Positions 9,317 through 18,554 are shown, counted from the first letter of the stretch. The stretch is 33,489 bases of DNA from Mizugakiibacter sp. (GCA_003233305.1 QILI01000120.1:1-33489); one strand, 5' to 3'. A program made the numbers and translations. Notes: generated from the letters alone by a model not told the origin.

Positions 9317-10648
9317 GTGGTGGCTGGTGCACAGGGCAATAATATATTGAATTCGCTAGGTAAGCTCACCGAGCTTCGCAAGCGTTTCCTGTTTACGATT
9401 GGGGCATTGATTGTATTTCGCCTCGGATCGTTCATTCCCGTGCCGGGCGTCAATCCCGAAGCCATGACTCGCCTGGTCCAACAAGGCGGCGGCTTACTGA
9501 ACCTGTTCAACATGTTTTCAGGCGGTGCGCTAGCCCGCTATTCACTATTTGCTTTGGGGGTAATGCCTTACATCTCGGCCAGTATCGTCGTGCAGATGCT
9601 GGGATCGATACTTCCTTCCTGGCAGCAGATGCGCAAGGAAGGCCAAAGTGGTCAACGGACGATGACCAAGTATACGCGCTGGGGAACGGTCGGATTGGCA
9701 ATTTTCCAATCTTTCGGGGTAGCCTTTGCCTTACAGAAACACAGTATGTCTGGTGGACTTGCGGTCGTCTATTCACCCGGCTATGGCTTCATTTTTGCTT
9801 CGGTGGTCGGCCTGACAGCAGGCACCATGTTCCTGATGTGGTTGGGTGAACAAGTTACTGAGCGAGGCATCGGCAATGGTATCTCGTTGATCATCTTTGC
9901 CGGTATTGTGGCGGGCTTACCCAGTGCCCTGGCACAAACTCTAAGCATGGCGCAGAGTGGTGAACTATCGATCCCGAAAGTGCTGATTGTGATTGCCCTC
10001 GTGGTGTTGGTAACCGCCTTTGTGGTGTTCATGGAAAGTGCCCAGCGGCGCATCCCGGTCAACTACGCTCGACGCCAAGGGGGGTCCAGTGCCTACCAGA
10101 ACCAAACTTCGCACTTGCCCCTGAAGATCAACATGTCGGGCGTAATCCCTCCCATCTTCGCCTCTTCGTTAATCATGTTTCCAGCTACGGCTGCAACCTG
10201 GTTCAGCAGTGCGCAACATCTGAGCTGGCTGCAAACACTGACTACTGCCCTGAGTCCGGGAGAGCTTGTTTACGATATTGTCTTCGCCGGTCTAATTATT
10301 TTGTTTGCCTTCTTTTACACGGCAATTGTCTTCAATGCGCCGGAGACTGCAGACAATCTCAAGCGTTCCGGTGCGCTGATTCCTGGAATCAGACCAGGTC
10401 GGGCAACATCTGAGTATATTGACGGGGTACTGACCCGTCTGACAGGGGTTGGCGCCTTGTACCTGGCACTGGTATGCCTAGTGCCGACATTCTTGCAGTC
10501 AGCTTGGCATGTACCGTTTTATTTTGGTGGCACGTCACTATTGATTGTCGTAGTGGTGGTCATGGATCTCTACGCTCAGGTACAGGCTCACCTAGTTAGC
10601 CACCAGTACGACAGTTTATTGAAAAAGGCCAATTTACGCCGAAGTTGA
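9317..10648 (+). CDS. secY: Preprotein translocase subunit SecY
   Basis: 443 aa, the E. coli length, with about ten hydrophobic segments. SecY is the channel of the inner-membrane SecYEG translocon and works with SecA and the ribosome. Recognisable parts are FRLGSFIPVPGVNPEAM at the first membrane segment, the plug region FNMFSGGALARYSLFALGVM, and a cytoplasmic loop MESAQRRIPVNYARRQGG that contacts SecA or ribosome. The start is a GTG at 9317, with GGAG at 9308-9311; the next GTG (9320) is also possible. Downstream rpmJ, usually next in E. coli, is missing. Confidence 0.97.
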   Translation: MVAGAQGNNILNSLGKLTELRKRFLFTIGALIVFRLGSFIPVPGVNPEAMTRLVQQGGGLLNLFNMFSGGALARYSLFALGVMPYISASIVVQMLGSILPSWQQMRKEGQSGQRTMTKYTRWGTVGLAIFQSFGVAFALQKHSMSGGLAVVYSPGYGFIFASVVGLTAGTMFLMWLGEQVTERGIGNGISLIIFAGIVAGLPSALAQTLSMAQSGELSIPKVLIVIALVVLVTAFVVFMESAQRRIPVNYARRQGGSSAYQNQTSHLPLKINMSGVIPPIFASSLIMFPATAATWFSSAQHLSWLQTLTTALSPGELVYDIVFAGLIILFAFFYTAIVFNAPETADNLKRSGALIPGIRPGRATSEYIDGVLTRLTGVGALYLALVCLVPTFLQSAWHVPFYFGGTSLLIVVVVVMDLYAQVQAHLVSHQYDSLLKKANLRRS

Positions 10649-10705
10649 CGGCACGTTTAACATGGTGTGAGGATCATGGGTGCGGTAGTAGCAACCATCA
10701 GGGGT

Positions 10706-10733
10706 TCCACACTGGAGTGTTTTTAGTTAGAAT
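10706..10733 (+). promoter_or_regulatory. Candidate sigma-70 promoter of the alpha operon
   Basis: TCCACA (10706-10711, 4 of 6 to TTGACA) and TAGAAT (10728-10733, 5 of 6 to TATAAT) are separated by 16 bp. They lie in the only sizeable gap between secY and rpsM, where rpmJ would normally be. Found by eye; the -35 match is modest. Confidence 0.45.
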
Positions 10734-10735
10734 TA

Positions 10736-10748
10736 CGCGTTTAACGCG
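10736..10748. repeat. Perfect 13-bp palindrome upstream of rpsM
   Basis: CGCGTT-T-AACGCG begins 3 bp after the candidate -10 box, so it would span the transcription start. It ends 26 bp before the rpsM ATG. It could be an operator or the initial stem of the alpha-operon leader. E. coli uses a pseudoknot bound by S4 in the equivalent leader; this much shorter leader is not obviously the same. Confidence 0.4.
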
Positions 10749-10774
10749 CGAGCAATTCATCGGAGATAGAGATC

Positions 10775-11131
10775 ATGGCGCGCATTGCAGGCGTTAACTT
10801 GCCGGTCCACAAACATGTTTGGGTGGGGCTGCAGAATATATATGGTATTGGACGCACCCGATCGCACATGATTTGCGAGTCGGCGGGTGTGGATTCGGCT
10901 ACACAGATTCGCTCGCTGACCGAAGAGCAAGTCGAAGCCTTACGTCGTGAGGTGACCAAGTTTGTGATTGAGGGAGATTTGCGTCGAGAAGTCGGCATGT
11001 CCATCAAGCGACTCATGGATATTGGTAGTTACCGTGGCCTGCGTCATCGCCGTGGACTGCCCGTACGTGGTCAGCGTACTCGTACTAATGCTCGTACCCG
11101 CAAGGGCCCGAGACGACCGATCAAAAGATAA
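10775..11131 (+). CDS. rpsM: 30S ribosomal protein S13
   Basis: 118 aa, as in E. coli. It starts [20 protein letters not shown] and has [16 protein letters not shown]. The helix-turn region is followed by the C-terminal [21 protein letters not shown]13 touches P-site tRNA and forms bridge B1 with L5. It is the first gene of the alpha operon, with GGAGATAGAGATC before the ATG. Confidence 0.98.
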   Translation: MARIAGVNLPVHKHVWVGLQNIYGIGRTRSHMICESAGVDSATQIRSLTEEQVEALRREVTKFVIEGDLRREVGMSIKRLMDIGSYRGLRHRRGLPVRGQRTRTNARTRKGPRRPIKR

Positions 11132-11142
11132 CGGATTCAACC

Positions 11143-11538
11143 ATGGCCAAAACATCCAGTTCCGGCAAGTCTAAGAAAAAGATCAAACGTGTCGTCACCG
11201 ATGCGGTTGCTCACGTGCATGCTTCGTTCAACAACACTATCGTGACGATCACTGATCGTCAGGGTAATGCCTTATCTTGGGCCACATCCGGCGGCTCAGG
11301 TTTTCGCGGTTCCCGCAAGTCCACGCCGTTTGCAGCGCAGGTTGCGGCAGAGCGGGCTGGGCGTGCCGCACTCGATTATGGAGTGAAATCCATCGAAGTT
11401 CGTGTCAAGGGCCCCGGTCCCGGTCGGGAGTCGTCAGTACGATCCCTGAATGCATTGGGTTACAAAATCAGCAACATCATTGATGTGACGCCGATCCCCC
11501 ATAACGGCTGTCGGCCCCCCAAGAAACGTCGCGTCTGA
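11143..11538 (+). CDS. rpsK: 30S ribosomal protein S11
   Basis: 131 aa. The motifs [24 protein letters not shown]-like [20 protein letters not shown] and the C-terminal [19 protein letters not shown] are diagnostic of S11. S11 lies on the 30S platform near the E site. It sits 11 bp after rpsM and 13 bp before rpsD. Confidence 0.98.
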   Translation: MAKTSSSGKSKKKIKRVVTDAVAHVHASFNNTIVTITDRQGNALSWATSGGSGFRGSRKSTPFAAQVAAERAGRAALDYGVKSIEVRVKGPGPGRESSVRSLNALGYKISNIIDVTPIPHNGCRPPKKRRV

Positions 11539-11551
11539 GGAGATATAAAAG

Positions 11552-12181
11552 ATGGCCCGCTATCGTGGTCCCACCTGTAAATTGGCGCGTCGTGAAGGCG
11601 CGGATCTAGGCTTGAAGAGTCCGGCACGTTCGCTCGATTCCAAGTGCAAATTTGATAGTAAACCCGGCCAGCATGCGGTGACTGGGCGACGCTCGAGGAT
11701 GTCCGATTTCGCCGTGCAGTTACGCGAAAAACAAAAGGTCAAGCGTATCTATGGTGTGCTTGAACGTCAGTTCAGTAACTACTACAAGAAGGCCTCAACC
11801 CAGAAAGGCAATACGGGTGAAAACCTGTTACGTCTCCTGGAGGGGCGTCTGGACAATATTGTCTACCGTATGGGCTTTGCCGTAACGCGTGCTCAAGCAC
11901 GCCAGATGGTGTCACACAAAGCGATCGTGGTTAACGGCCGCAAGGTCAACATCGCTTCTTATCAGATCCGCCCCGGTGACGAGGTGAGCCTGACCGAGAA
12001 GGCCAAGACGCAGCTGCGTGTGAAAGAGTCCATGACACTGGCTGACGGTATGGATCTTCGTCCAGACTGGTTAACAGTGGATAGCAAAATTTTTTCCGGT
12101 GTCGTCAAATCTTTGCCGGAACGTTCCGATCTGCCCTCCGATATTAACGAGAGCCTGATCATCGAGCTTTATTCGAAGTAA
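11552..12181 (+). CDS. rpsD: 30S ribosomal protein S4
   Basis: 209 aa (E. coli 206). It starts [39 protein letters not shown] and the S4 RNA-binding domain around [20 protein letters not shown] follow, then [12 protein letters not shown] at the end. S4 initiates 30S assembly and in E. coli represses the alpha operon. Two Cys (residues 9 and 33) are present, but no four-Cys zinc site is seen. Confidence 0.98.
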   Translation: MARYRGPTCKLARREGADLGLKSPARSLDSKCKFDSKPGQHAVTGRRSRMSDFAVQLREKQKVKRIYGVLERQFSNYYKKASTQKGNTGENLLRLLEGRLDNIVYRMGFAVTRAQARQMVSHKAIVVNGRKVNIASYQIRPGDEVSLTEKAKTQLRVKESMTLADGMDLRPDWLTVDSKIFSGVVKSLPERSDLPSDINESLIIELYSK

Positions 12182-12200
12182 TTAGCGAGGGGCCTTATAC

Positions 12201-13199
12201 ATGGCAGTCTCTTCAACAAGTGTGCTCAAGCCGCACGCTCTCCAGGTCAACCGCGTCAATGCCACTCGGGCACGTGTGATCGTTGAGCCGCTAGAGCGCG
12301 GTTTTGGTCATACGCTCGGCAATGCATTGCGTCGGGTACTTTTATCATCAATCCCCGGTTGCGCAATCGTTGAGGTTGAGATTGATGGCGTATTGCATGA
12401 ATACACAACTATGGAAGGTTTACAGGAGGACATCATTGAGGTTTTGCTCAACCTCAAAGAGGTCGCACTACGCATGCATGGTCGCGATGAGGCCACGGTG
12501 ACCCTTGAAAAAAATGGTAAGGGCACCGTTACGGCAGGTGACATCACCACAGATCATACGGTTGAAATAGTCAACCCGGATCATGTCATCTGCCATTTGA
12601 CCAAGAATTGCAAGTTGCGGATGCAGCTCAAGATACGTCGTGGTTTGGGCTACCAGCCGGTAACAACCAGGCAGCATGCCGATGATGAAGCCCAGTTGAT
12701 TGGGCGCCTGCAGCTTGATGCCTCATTCTGTCCAGTACGCAGGGTGTCCTATGAGGTGGATGCCGCCCGGGTCGAACAGCGGACCAATCTCGATAAGCTC
12801 ATTCTTGACATTGAGACCGACGGTACGATTGATGCGGAGGAAACCGTACGTCGAGCTGCCGAAATCATTGCCGAGCAACTACGGGTCTTTGGCGACTTCA
12901 GTCATGTTGTAGAAGCCGAGGAGGACCCGGCAGTTGATGGCTTTGAGCCCATTTTATTGCGACCCATCGACGACCTGGAACTCACAGTACGTTCGGCCAA
13001 TTGTCTCAAGGCCGAAAGTATTTACTATATTGGTGACTTGGTTCAGAAGACCGAAGTTGAGCTATTGAAGACTCCCAATCTGGGTAAGAAGTCTCTCACA
13101 GAAATCAAGGATGTACTGGGTGCGCGTGGTTTGGCGCTCGGTATGAAACTTGAAAATTGGCCACCACCAGGACATGCCCACGGCATGCAACTGGGCTGA
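12201..13199 (+). CDS. rpoA: RNA polymerase alpha subunit
   Basis: 332 aa (E. coli 329). The N-terminal dimerisation domain (about 1-235) includes [20 protein letters not shown] and [21 protein letters not shown] linker of about 15 residues leads to the C-terminal domain, with [20 protein letters not shown] (the Arg in RSANCLK corresponds to E. coli R265, the UP-element contact) and [20 protein letters not shown]. Alpha scaffolds core polymerase and binds activators. Its place between rpsD and rplQ is standard. Confidence 0.98.
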   Translation: MAVSSTSVLKPHALQVNRVNATRARVIVEPLERGFGHTLGNALRRVLLSSIPGCAIVEVEIDGVLHEYTTMEGLQEDIIEVLLNLKEVALRMHGRDEATVTLEKNGKGTVTAGDITTDHTVEIVNPDHVICHLTKNCKLRMQLKIRRGLGYQPVTTRQHADDEAQLIGRLQLDASFCPVRRVSYEVDAARVEQRTNLDKLILDIETDGTIDAEETVRRAAEIIAEQLRVFGDFSHVVEAEEDPAVDGFEPILLRPIDDLELTVRSANCLKAESIYYIGDLVQKTEVELLKTPNLGKKSLTEIKDVLGARGLALGMKLENWPPPGHAHGMQLG

Positions 13200-13222
13200 A
13201 CCGTCTTACAGGAAATTGAACC

Positions 13223-13603
13223 ATGCGCCACCTGAAGTCCGGACGCAAACTGAATCGCAACAGCAGTCATCGGCTTGCAATGTTTCGCAATATGGCCTCC
13301 TCGTTGCTGAAAAACGAGTTAATTCGTACTACGCTTCCCAAAGCAAAGGAGTTGCGGCGTGTAGCAGAGCCCCTGATTACCCTGGGTAAAGTTGATGGAG
13401 TGGCTAATCGCAGGCTGGCCTTCGCTCGTCTACGAGACAAGCAGGCGGTGGGCAAGCTTTTTGTCGAGCTTGGGCCACGCTATCGTTCTCGCCCCGGTGG
13501 GTACCTACGCATTCTCAAGTGTGGCTACCGACCCGGAGATAATGCACCCATGGCCTATGTCGAACTGGTTGATCGACCGAAGCAGGCGGCTGCCAAAGAT
13601 TAA
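13223..13603 (+). CDS. rplQ: 50S ribosomal protein L17
   Basis: 126 aa (E. coli 127). It starts [20 protein letters not shown] and has [20 protein letters not shown] and [21 protein letters not shown]17 sits near the tunnel exit. It is the last gene of the alpha operon and is followed 19 bp later by an intrinsic terminator. Confidence 0.98.
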   Translation: MRHLKSGRKLNRNSSHRLAMFRNMASSLLKNELIRTTLPKAKELRRVAEPLITLGKVDGVANRRLAFARLRDKQAVGKLFVELGPRYRSRPGGYLRILKCGYRPGDNAPMAYVELVDRPKQAAAKD

Positions 13604-13622
13604 CTGATAGCGGTGTTTATTG

Positions 13623-13663
13623 AAAAAAGTCCGATCGGAGTTTCTGGATCGGACTTTTTTTGA
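13623..13663 (+). terminator. Rho-independent terminator after rplQ
   Basis: A perfect 14-bp stem pairs 13623-13636 with 13647-13660 around a 10-nt loop; the downstream arm ends in a run of T. The upstream arm is A-rich, so the element could also stop transcription from the other strand, although no convergent gene is present. Confidence 0.93.
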
Positions 13664-13681
13664 TCTGTGCTGACTTTTCAG

Positions 13682-13710
13682 CTGACAACGGTAGATTGTC
13701 ACACTATGCT
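13682..13710 (+). promoter_or_regulatory. Candidate sigma-70 promoter for dsbB and DAHP synthase
   Basis: CTGACA (13682-13687, 5 of 6) and TATGCT (13705-13710, 4 of 6) are spaced by 17 bp. They sit just after the rplQ terminator and 27 bp before the dsbB GTG. A promoter is expected here because the terminator isolates dsbB from the ribosomal operon. Confidence 0.55.
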
Positions 13711-13737
13711 TGATCGACCATTTTTCTTGGTACTGTC

Positions 13738-14247
13738 GTGAATCCACTACGCTGGTCCTATCGTTCGGTCAATCTGCTGGGATTTCTAGCTTGCGCAGGC
13801 TTGCTCGGGTACGCCATTTTTGTGCAGTTTGTGCAACGTATTGATCCATGCCCTTTGTGTATCTTGCAGCGGCTCGGATTTATTTCGATAGGAGTGCTGT
13901 TCCTGTTTGCTGCGGTTTTCAAGCCTGCAGCGATCGGTCGCTGGTTTATCGTCGGTTTGATTGTGCTGGGTGGTTTATTTGGAATTGCAGTTGCAGCCCG
14001 GCAACTCTGGTTACAGGCTCAGCCCCCGAACCCTTTCGGTAGTTGTGGGGCCCCCCTGAAATACATGTTGCAGACTCTGCCGATTGGAGAAGTACTACGT
14101 AAGGTGTTTACGGGTACCGGGGACTGCGGCGAAGTGCGCTGGCAGTTTCTCGGAATGGCCATGCCGTTCTGGTCAATGGCCTGGTTCGGGTTATTGACCA
14201 TCTGGAGTTGGCTAGGATTACGACGTCTCAAAGTACTCCGACGATGA
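13738..14247 (+). CDS. dsbB: Disulfide bond formation protein B
   Basis: 169 aa with four predicted membrane helices. DsbB reoxidises the periplasmic oxidant DsbA and passes electrons to quinones. The first periplasmic loop has the CPLC pair (C38, C41) and the second has C103 (FGSCGAP) and C130 (GDCGEV), the four essential cysteines at near-E. coli positions. QRLGF directly after CPLC contains the Arg implicated in quinone binding (R45 here). The start is a GTG at 13738, chosen because it gives the usual short cytoplasmic N-terminus before helix 1. It overlaps the next gene by 4 bp (ATGA). Confidence 0.94.
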   Translation: MNPLRWSYRSVNLLGFLACAGLLGYAIFVQFVQRIDPCPLCILQRLGFISIGVLFLFAAVFKPAAIGRWFIVGLIVLGGLFGIAVAARQLWLQAQPPNPFGSCGAPLKYMLQTLPIGEVLRKVFTGTGDCGEVRWQFLGMAMPFWSMAWFGLLTIWSWLGLRRLKVLRR

Positions 14248-15632
14248 GTGAGTCAAGGCAAGAGGCGTCAACGGGTTCCGTTACAGGACCGGTTTCCTGG
14301 CGGCCGGAATCATGGCAAACACACCCTGCAATACAGCAGCCACACTATGCCGATCTTGATGAACTGGATTTGGTTCGCCAAGAGCTGAGCAGTCTGCCGC
14401 CGCTGGTCACTTCATGGGAGATCCTGCAGCTTAAACAGCTCATTGCGGAGGCCCAACAAGGTAAACGTTTCTTATTGCAGGGGGGGGATTGTGCGGAAAG
14501 TTTTGCTGATTGCAGCAGTGAGCGTATATCCAATCGCCTCAAGGTGATTCTGCAGATGAGCCTGGTCTTGGTGCATGGTTTGCAACAGCCAGTGATCCGA
14601 CTGGGACGTTTTGCCGGACAGTATGCCAAACCCCGGTCGACCCCGATGGAGTCACGCAATGGGGTTGAGTTGCCAAGCTATCGTGGCGACTTGGTCAACG
14701 CTCCTGAATTCACTCCCCTATCGCGTCGCCCTGACCCCAACCGGATGTTGCGTGGCCATGCCCGTTCAGCATTGACCATGAATTTTGTTCGTGCTCTGGT
14801 CGATGGAGGTTTTGCTGACCTGCATCATCCCGAGTATTGGGACCTAAAATGGGTGGATGCCTCAGCGCATGCTGCCGATTATCGACGTATCGTTGCGGAT
14901 ATTGCCGAGGCCGTGCAGTTTATGGAAACCCTGATTGGTGAGCCAATTACCAGTTTCTCCAGGGTGGATTTTTACACATCACATGAAGCATTGTTGTTGC
15001 ATTATGAGCAAGCTCTGACCCGGCAGGTTCCAAGGCAGCCGGGTTGGTTCAATCTGTCCACGCATTTTCCGTGGATTGGTATGCGTACCGCTGATCCCGA
15101 TGGTGCTCATGTTGAATATTGCCGTGGGATTCGCAATCCTATCGGCATCAAGGTCGGCCCGTCCATGCCCATTGAACGTCTACTTCGCATCCTGGAGATT
15201 CTCAATCCGGATGACGAACCAGGACGTATTGTCCTGATTCATCGGATGGGGATGAGCAAGATTGCCGAGGCTCTGCCTCCTTTGCTTGAAGCCGTTAGGG
15301 CTACAGGGCGGCGGATACTTTGGTGCTGCGACCCCATGCACGGCAATACCGAAACCTTAGCAAACGGTATTAAGACCCGTCGGTTCGCCAACATCGTGGG
15401 GGAACTGGAGCAATCGGTGGATTTGCACGCGGCGGCCGGAACTCACCTAGGCGGGGTTCATCTCGAGCTTACCGGCGAGGATGTGACGGAGTGCATGGGT
15501 GGTGCGCGGGGCCTTGGTGAAGCCGATCTTAGCCGTGCTTACCGATCCACTGTTGATCCCCGGCTCAACTACGAGCAGTCGATCGAACTCACTTTGCGGA
15601 TTGTGCAGAAACTCGGACGCTCCAGAAAATAA
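14244..15632 (+). CDS. Class II 3-deoxy-7-phosphoheptulonate (DAHP) synthase
   Basis: 462 aa, the normal length of the plant-like, class II family (about 440-475). It condenses phosphoenolpyruvate with erythrose 4-phosphate, the first step of the shikimate pathway. Class II signatures are LLQGGDCAESFADCSSE, IRLGRFAGQYAKPRS, LPSYRGDLVN, GMRTADPDGAHVEYCRGIRN, and the metal-site segments ILWCCDPMHGNT and GTHLGGVHLELTGEDVTECM. The start at 14244 overlaps the dsbB stop (ATGA); the first about 25 residues are not conserved. It shows no relation to the class I AroF/G/H enzymes. Pairing with dsbB looks incidental in function. The gap behind it (15633-15866) has no T-tract terminator. Confidence 0.93.
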   Translation: MSESRQEASTGSVTGPVSWRPESWQTHPAIQQPHYADLDELDLVRQELSSLPPLVTSWEILQLKQLIAEAQQGKRFLLQGGDCAESFADCSSERISNRLKVILQMSLVLVHGLQQPVIRLGRFAGQYAKPRSTPMESRNGVELPSYRGDLVNAPEFTPLSRRPDPNRMLRGHARSALTMNFVRALVDGGFADLHHPEYWDLKWVDASAHAADYRRIVADIAEAVQFMETLIGEPITSFSRVDFYTSHEALLLHYEQALTRQVPRQPGWFNLSTHFPWIGMRTADPDGAHVEYCRGIRNPIGIKVGPSMPIERLLRILEILNPDDEPGRIVLIHRMGMSKIAEALPPLLEAVRATGRRILWCCDPMHGNTETLANGIKTRRFANIVGELEQSVDLHAAAGTHLGGVHLELTGEDVTECMGGARGLGEADLSRAYRSTVDPRLNYEQSIELTLRIVQKLGRSRK

Positions 15633-15822
15633 CCTGATGAATTCGGGGACGGGTAGCAAATGAGTGAAGCGCCTGGTTAGAGATATCGCTAATTTGTTCC
15701 AAACCGTAGATCTATGTAACGATATAGTTTGGGCAACAAGAACGCAGCAGTATCGCCCAAGGATGTTACGTCGCTACGGCCGGTGCCGGAGAACCAAAAC
15801 AGATTTGCTTGGGCTTGCGTGA

Positions 15823-15865
15823 ACAAGGCCTAATTAGTACCATTCAAGTACTGATTAGGCCTTGT
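15823..15865. promoter_or_regulatory. Long inverted repeat abutting the sufR start codon
   Basis: The 18-bp arms 15823-15840 and 15848-15865 are complementary except for one position (a T that would pair with G in RNA), around a 7-bp centre, CATTCAA. The right arm ends one base before the sufR ATG and contains the only weak ribosome binding site (ATTAGG). A weak promoter TTGCGT (15815-15820)-17-TACCAT (15838-15843) would overlap it. It is probably the operator of SufR itself, or an RNA hairpin hiding the ribosome binding site. Confidence 0.7.
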
Positions 15866-15866
15866 C

Positions 15867-16388
15867 ATGTTACGTATCAGCCGACTTGCAGATTACGCCA
15901 CAGTGGTACTGCGCTGCCTAGCCGAGCACGGCAATGATGTAGTGCCAGTTTCAGAAATTGCCCAGTGCGTGCGGCTGGAGCCGCCTACGGTGAGCAAGGT
16001 TCTCAAAAGTCTTGCTCAAGCGGGTCTGGTGGAATCGTTCCGTGGCACCAGCGGTGGTTACCGCCTGGCTCGGGCTGCAGAGCGGATTAGTGTGGTGATG
16101 ATTATCGAGGCGATGGAAGGCCCGCTGGGGATGACCGATTGTGTTGCCGGCGGTGCGTGTGAGCATATCGATCATTGCGGTGTGAGCAGTCATTGGCAGC
16201 GGATCAGTAAAAAAGTTACCGCGGCCTTGAGTGAAATGAGTCTGGCAGATTTTGTACAATCTACACGCAACCTTCCGGTGCGGCGAGTAGGTCATCTGGG
16301 CACCTTAAAAAGCCGTAGTGAGCGGTTCAAGCGCAAAGCGTCCCGGAACGAATCTCCGGGACATATCAGGCAGATAGGCGATGAGTGA
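15867..16388 (+). CDS. sufR: Rrf2/IscR-family regulator of the SUF operon
   Basis: 173 aa. The N-terminal winged helix (about 1-70) has [19 protein letters not shown] and [20 protein letters not shown] followed by [11 protein letters not shown], the Rrf2 hallmark. C92, C98 and C104 match the [2Fe-2S]-binding cysteine positions of E. coli IscR exactly. It is expected to sense Fe-S status and repress or derepress the operon it heads; its likely operator is the inverted repeat touching its ATG. The last about 25 residues are a basic extension not seen in IscR. The name sufR is used here in the gammaproteobacterial Rrf2 sense, not the cyanobacterial DeoR-type SufR. Confidence 0.9.
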   Translation: MLRISRLADYATVVLRCLAEHGNDVVPVSEIAQCVRLEPPTVSKVLKSLAQAGLVESFRGTSGGYRLARAAERISVVMIIEAMEGPLGMTDCVAGGACEHIDHCGVSSHWQRISKKVTAALSEMSLADFVQSTRNLPVRRVGHLGTLKSRSERFKRKASRNESPGHIRQIGDE

Positions 16389-16444
16389 GTGAGAACGCGA
16401 GACAGCAATCGGGCCGCGCAGCAGGTTTATCGAGGTACCCAACC

Positions 16445-17917
16445 ATGAGTAATGAAAGTGCAACCAGAATACGGACCAAGCCGGCTCTGTCCGGGGTTGT
16501 GAACGAGGCGATCGACCGTCGCTACGGGGCCGGATTTGTGACGGATATCGAAACCGATAGCCTTCCGCCTGGTCTGAACGAAGCAATTATTCGAGCGATT
16601 TCGGCACGTAAGCAGGAGCCGGAATGGATGACCGAGTGGCGACTACAGGCCTATCGGCACTGGTTAAAGATGACCATGCCGGATTGGGCCAAGCTGTCAG
16701 TGGCCCCCATCGACCTGCAGTCCATCAGCTATTATGCCGCACCCAAACAGCAACCGAAGTCTTTGGATGAGGTCGATCCAAAACTATTGGAAACCTTTGA
16801 CAAACTAGGTGTGCCGTTACATGAACGGGCCCGCTTAGCGGGTGTGGCTGTGGATGCGGTATTTGATTCGGTCTCGGTGGGTACGACTTTTCGTAAGGAT
16901 CTGGCTGAAGTAGGGGTGATCTTCTGCTCAATGAGTGAGGCGATCCGCGAGCATCCGGACCTGGTGCGGAAATATTTAGGGACAGTGGTGCCTGTTGGTG
17001 ACAATTATTTTGCCGCACTAAATTCAGCGGTGTTCTCCGATGGGAGCTTCGTATTTATCCCTAAGGGGGTGCGCTGCCCCATGGAATTGAGTACCTATTT
17101 CCGCATCAATGCGGGGCATACGGGCCAGTTTGAGCGCACCATGATTATTGCCGAAGCAGGGGCATATGTGTCGTATCTTGAAGGTTGTACGGCACCGATG
17201 CGGGACGAAAACCAGCTGCATGCGGCAGTAGTTGAGTTAGTGGTGATGGAGCGTGCCGAGATTAAGTATTCCACGGTTCAGAACTGGTATCCGGGTGACG
17301 AGGAAGGCCGCGGCGGTATCTATAATTTTGTCACCAAACGGGGGGATTGTCGTGGTGATGACAGCAAACTTACCTGGACCCAGGTCGAGACGGGTTCAGC
17401 AATCACCTGGAAGTATCCCAGTTGCATACTGCGTGGTGACCGCTCGATTGGACAGTTTTACTCGGTAGCCTTGACCCACCATCGGCAACAGGCCGACACC
17501 GGTACCAAGATGATCCATCTCGGTAAACACACCAAATCGAAGATTGTCTCGAAGGGAATTTCGGCAGGGCGCAGTTCCAACAGTTACCGGGGCCTGGTCA
17601 AGGTGGCGAGAGGGGCTCAGGGTGCCCGCAATCATACTCAGTGTGACAGCCTGTTGATCGGCAAGCAGTGCGGTGCCCATACTTTCCCCTACATTGAAGT
17701 CAAAAATCCTACGGCCACCATCGAGCACGAGGCCACCACATCGAAAATCTCTGACGAGCAGATGTTCTATTGCCGCTCCCGGGGTATCGGTGAGGAGGAT
17801 GCTGTGTCGTTGATCGTAGATGGCTTTTGTCGCCAGGTATTCCGTGAACTACCCATGGAGTTTGCGGTTGAGGCAAAGAAATTGCTGGAAGTTTCACTTG
17901 AAGGAGCCGTCGGATGA
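16445..17917 (+). CDS. sufB: Fe-S cluster assembly scaffold protein SufB
   Basis: 490 aa from the ATG at 16445, which has GAGGT 9-10 bp upstream; a GTG at 16385 overlapping the sufR stop would add 20 poorly conserved residues. SufB is the scaffold of the SufBC2D complex where the cluster is built. Conserved blocks include [60 protein letters not shown] and [21 protein letters not shown]400 in HTQCDS corresponds to E. coli C405. The Cys-rich CxxCxxxC insert of enteric SufB is absent. The stop overlaps the next gene by 4 bp. Confidence 0.97.
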   Translation: MSNESATRIRTKPALSGVVNEAIDRRYGAGFVTDIETDSLPPGLNEAIIRAISARKQEPEWMTEWRLQAYRHWLKMTMPDWAKLSVAPIDLQSISYYAAPKQQPKSLDEVDPKLLETFDKLGVPLHERARLAGVAVDAVFDSVSVGTTFRKDLAEVGVIFCSMSEAIREHPDLVRKYLGTVVPVGDNYFAALNSAVFSDGSFVFIPKGVRCPMELSTYFRINAGHTGQFERTMIIAEAGAYVSYLEGCTAPMRDENQLHAAVVELVVMERAEIKYSTVQNWYPGDEEGRGGIYNFVTKRGDCRGDDSKLTWTQVETGSAITWKYPSCILRGDRSIGQFYSVALTHHRQQADTGTKMIHLGKHTKSKIVSKGISAGRSSNSYRGLVKVARGAQGARNHTQCDSLLIGKQCGAHTFPYIEVKNPTATIEHEATTSKISDEQMFYCRSRGIGEEDAVSLIVDGFCRQVFRELPMEFAVEAKKLLEVSLEGAVG

Positions 17918-18552
17918 ATACTCCTCGCCGGACCCATTGGGAGTCGATCTATCAGGAGAAGGGTGAGATACAGACCAGTTGGTATCGAGCCCATCTTGAA
18001 CAGTCGTTGCGCTGTATCGACGGCTTGGAATTGGACAAAGACCTACCGGTTGTGGATGTGGGTGGTGGACGCAGCACCCTGGTAGACGATCTTCTGGATC
18101 GTAGTTTTGGTGATGTGACGGTGGTGGATCTGTCCGCAAAAGCGTTGTCCGATGCCCGCCAGCGGCTTGGAACACTGTCCACAGCCGTGACCTGGATCGA
18201 GGGAGACGTCAACGAGATCGACTGGCCTGAAGCTCTTTACACACTCTGGCATGATCGAGCTGTTTTCCATTTTCTGACCGATGGCAGGGATCGGGCCCGT
18301 TACGTCGCCGGCGTAACGCACTCGGTGCGGCCCGGGGGGTATGCCATCATCGCTACTTTTGCCAGTGACGGCCCCGAGCGGTGCAGTGGCTTGCCTGTGC
18401 GCCGTTACGACGCCGCTGCGCTGGCTGGCGAGTTTACGCCAAACTTCGAACTGGTCACCCAGCACCGGGACTTGCATCAGACTCCTGCCGGGCACCAACA
18501 ACCCTTCACTTACGTGGTGCTACGTAGGCACCAGGACTCCAAGAGTAGGTAA
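17914..18552 (+). CDS. Class I SAM-dependent methyltransferase embedded in the suf operon
   Basis: 212 aa, Rossmann-type methyltransferase. Motif I is [13 protein letters not shown] (residues 46-58), the strand-2 acidic residue is D72 in TVVDLS, and later motifs are [25 protein letters not shown] and [20 protein letters not shown]. The block [10 protein letters not shown]...[14 protein letters not shown] recalls a widespread bacterial family of unknown substrate. Its ATG overlaps the sufB stop (ATGA) and sufC begins 2 bp after its stop, so it is made together with SufB and SufC. No membrane segment or signal is seen, so it is cytoplasmic. Whether it modifies a SUF protein, a metabolite, or something unrelated is not known. 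Confidence 0.88.
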   Translation: MNTPRRTHWESIYQEKGEIQTSWYRAHLEQSLRCIDGLELDKDLPVVDVGGGRSTLVDDLLDRSFGDVTVVDLSAKALSDARQRLGTLSTAVTWIEGDVNEIDWPEALYTLWHDRAVFHFLTDGRDRARYVAGVTHSVRPGGYAIIATFASDGPERCSGLPVRRYDAAALAGEFTPNFELVTQHRDLHQTPAGHQQPFTYVVLRRHQDSKSR

Positions 18553-18554
18553 TC

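Noticed and set aside
15633-15822. Possible promoter or terminator between DAHP synthase and sufR
   Set aside because: TATAGT at 15723 matches a -10 box, but there is no -35 at a usable distance, and no stem with a T tract is present. Nothing is called in this stretch.
16341-16361. 7-bp hairpin TCCCGGA...TCCGGGA near the end of sufR
   Set aside because: It lies within coding sequence, has no T tract, and a stem this short is expected by chance at this GC.
16385-16444. GTG start for sufB overlapping the sufR stop
   Set aside because: It would couple sufB to sufR, but the 20 extra residues are not SufB-like and the ATG at 16445 has a clear GAGGT ribosome binding site. Not fully excluded.
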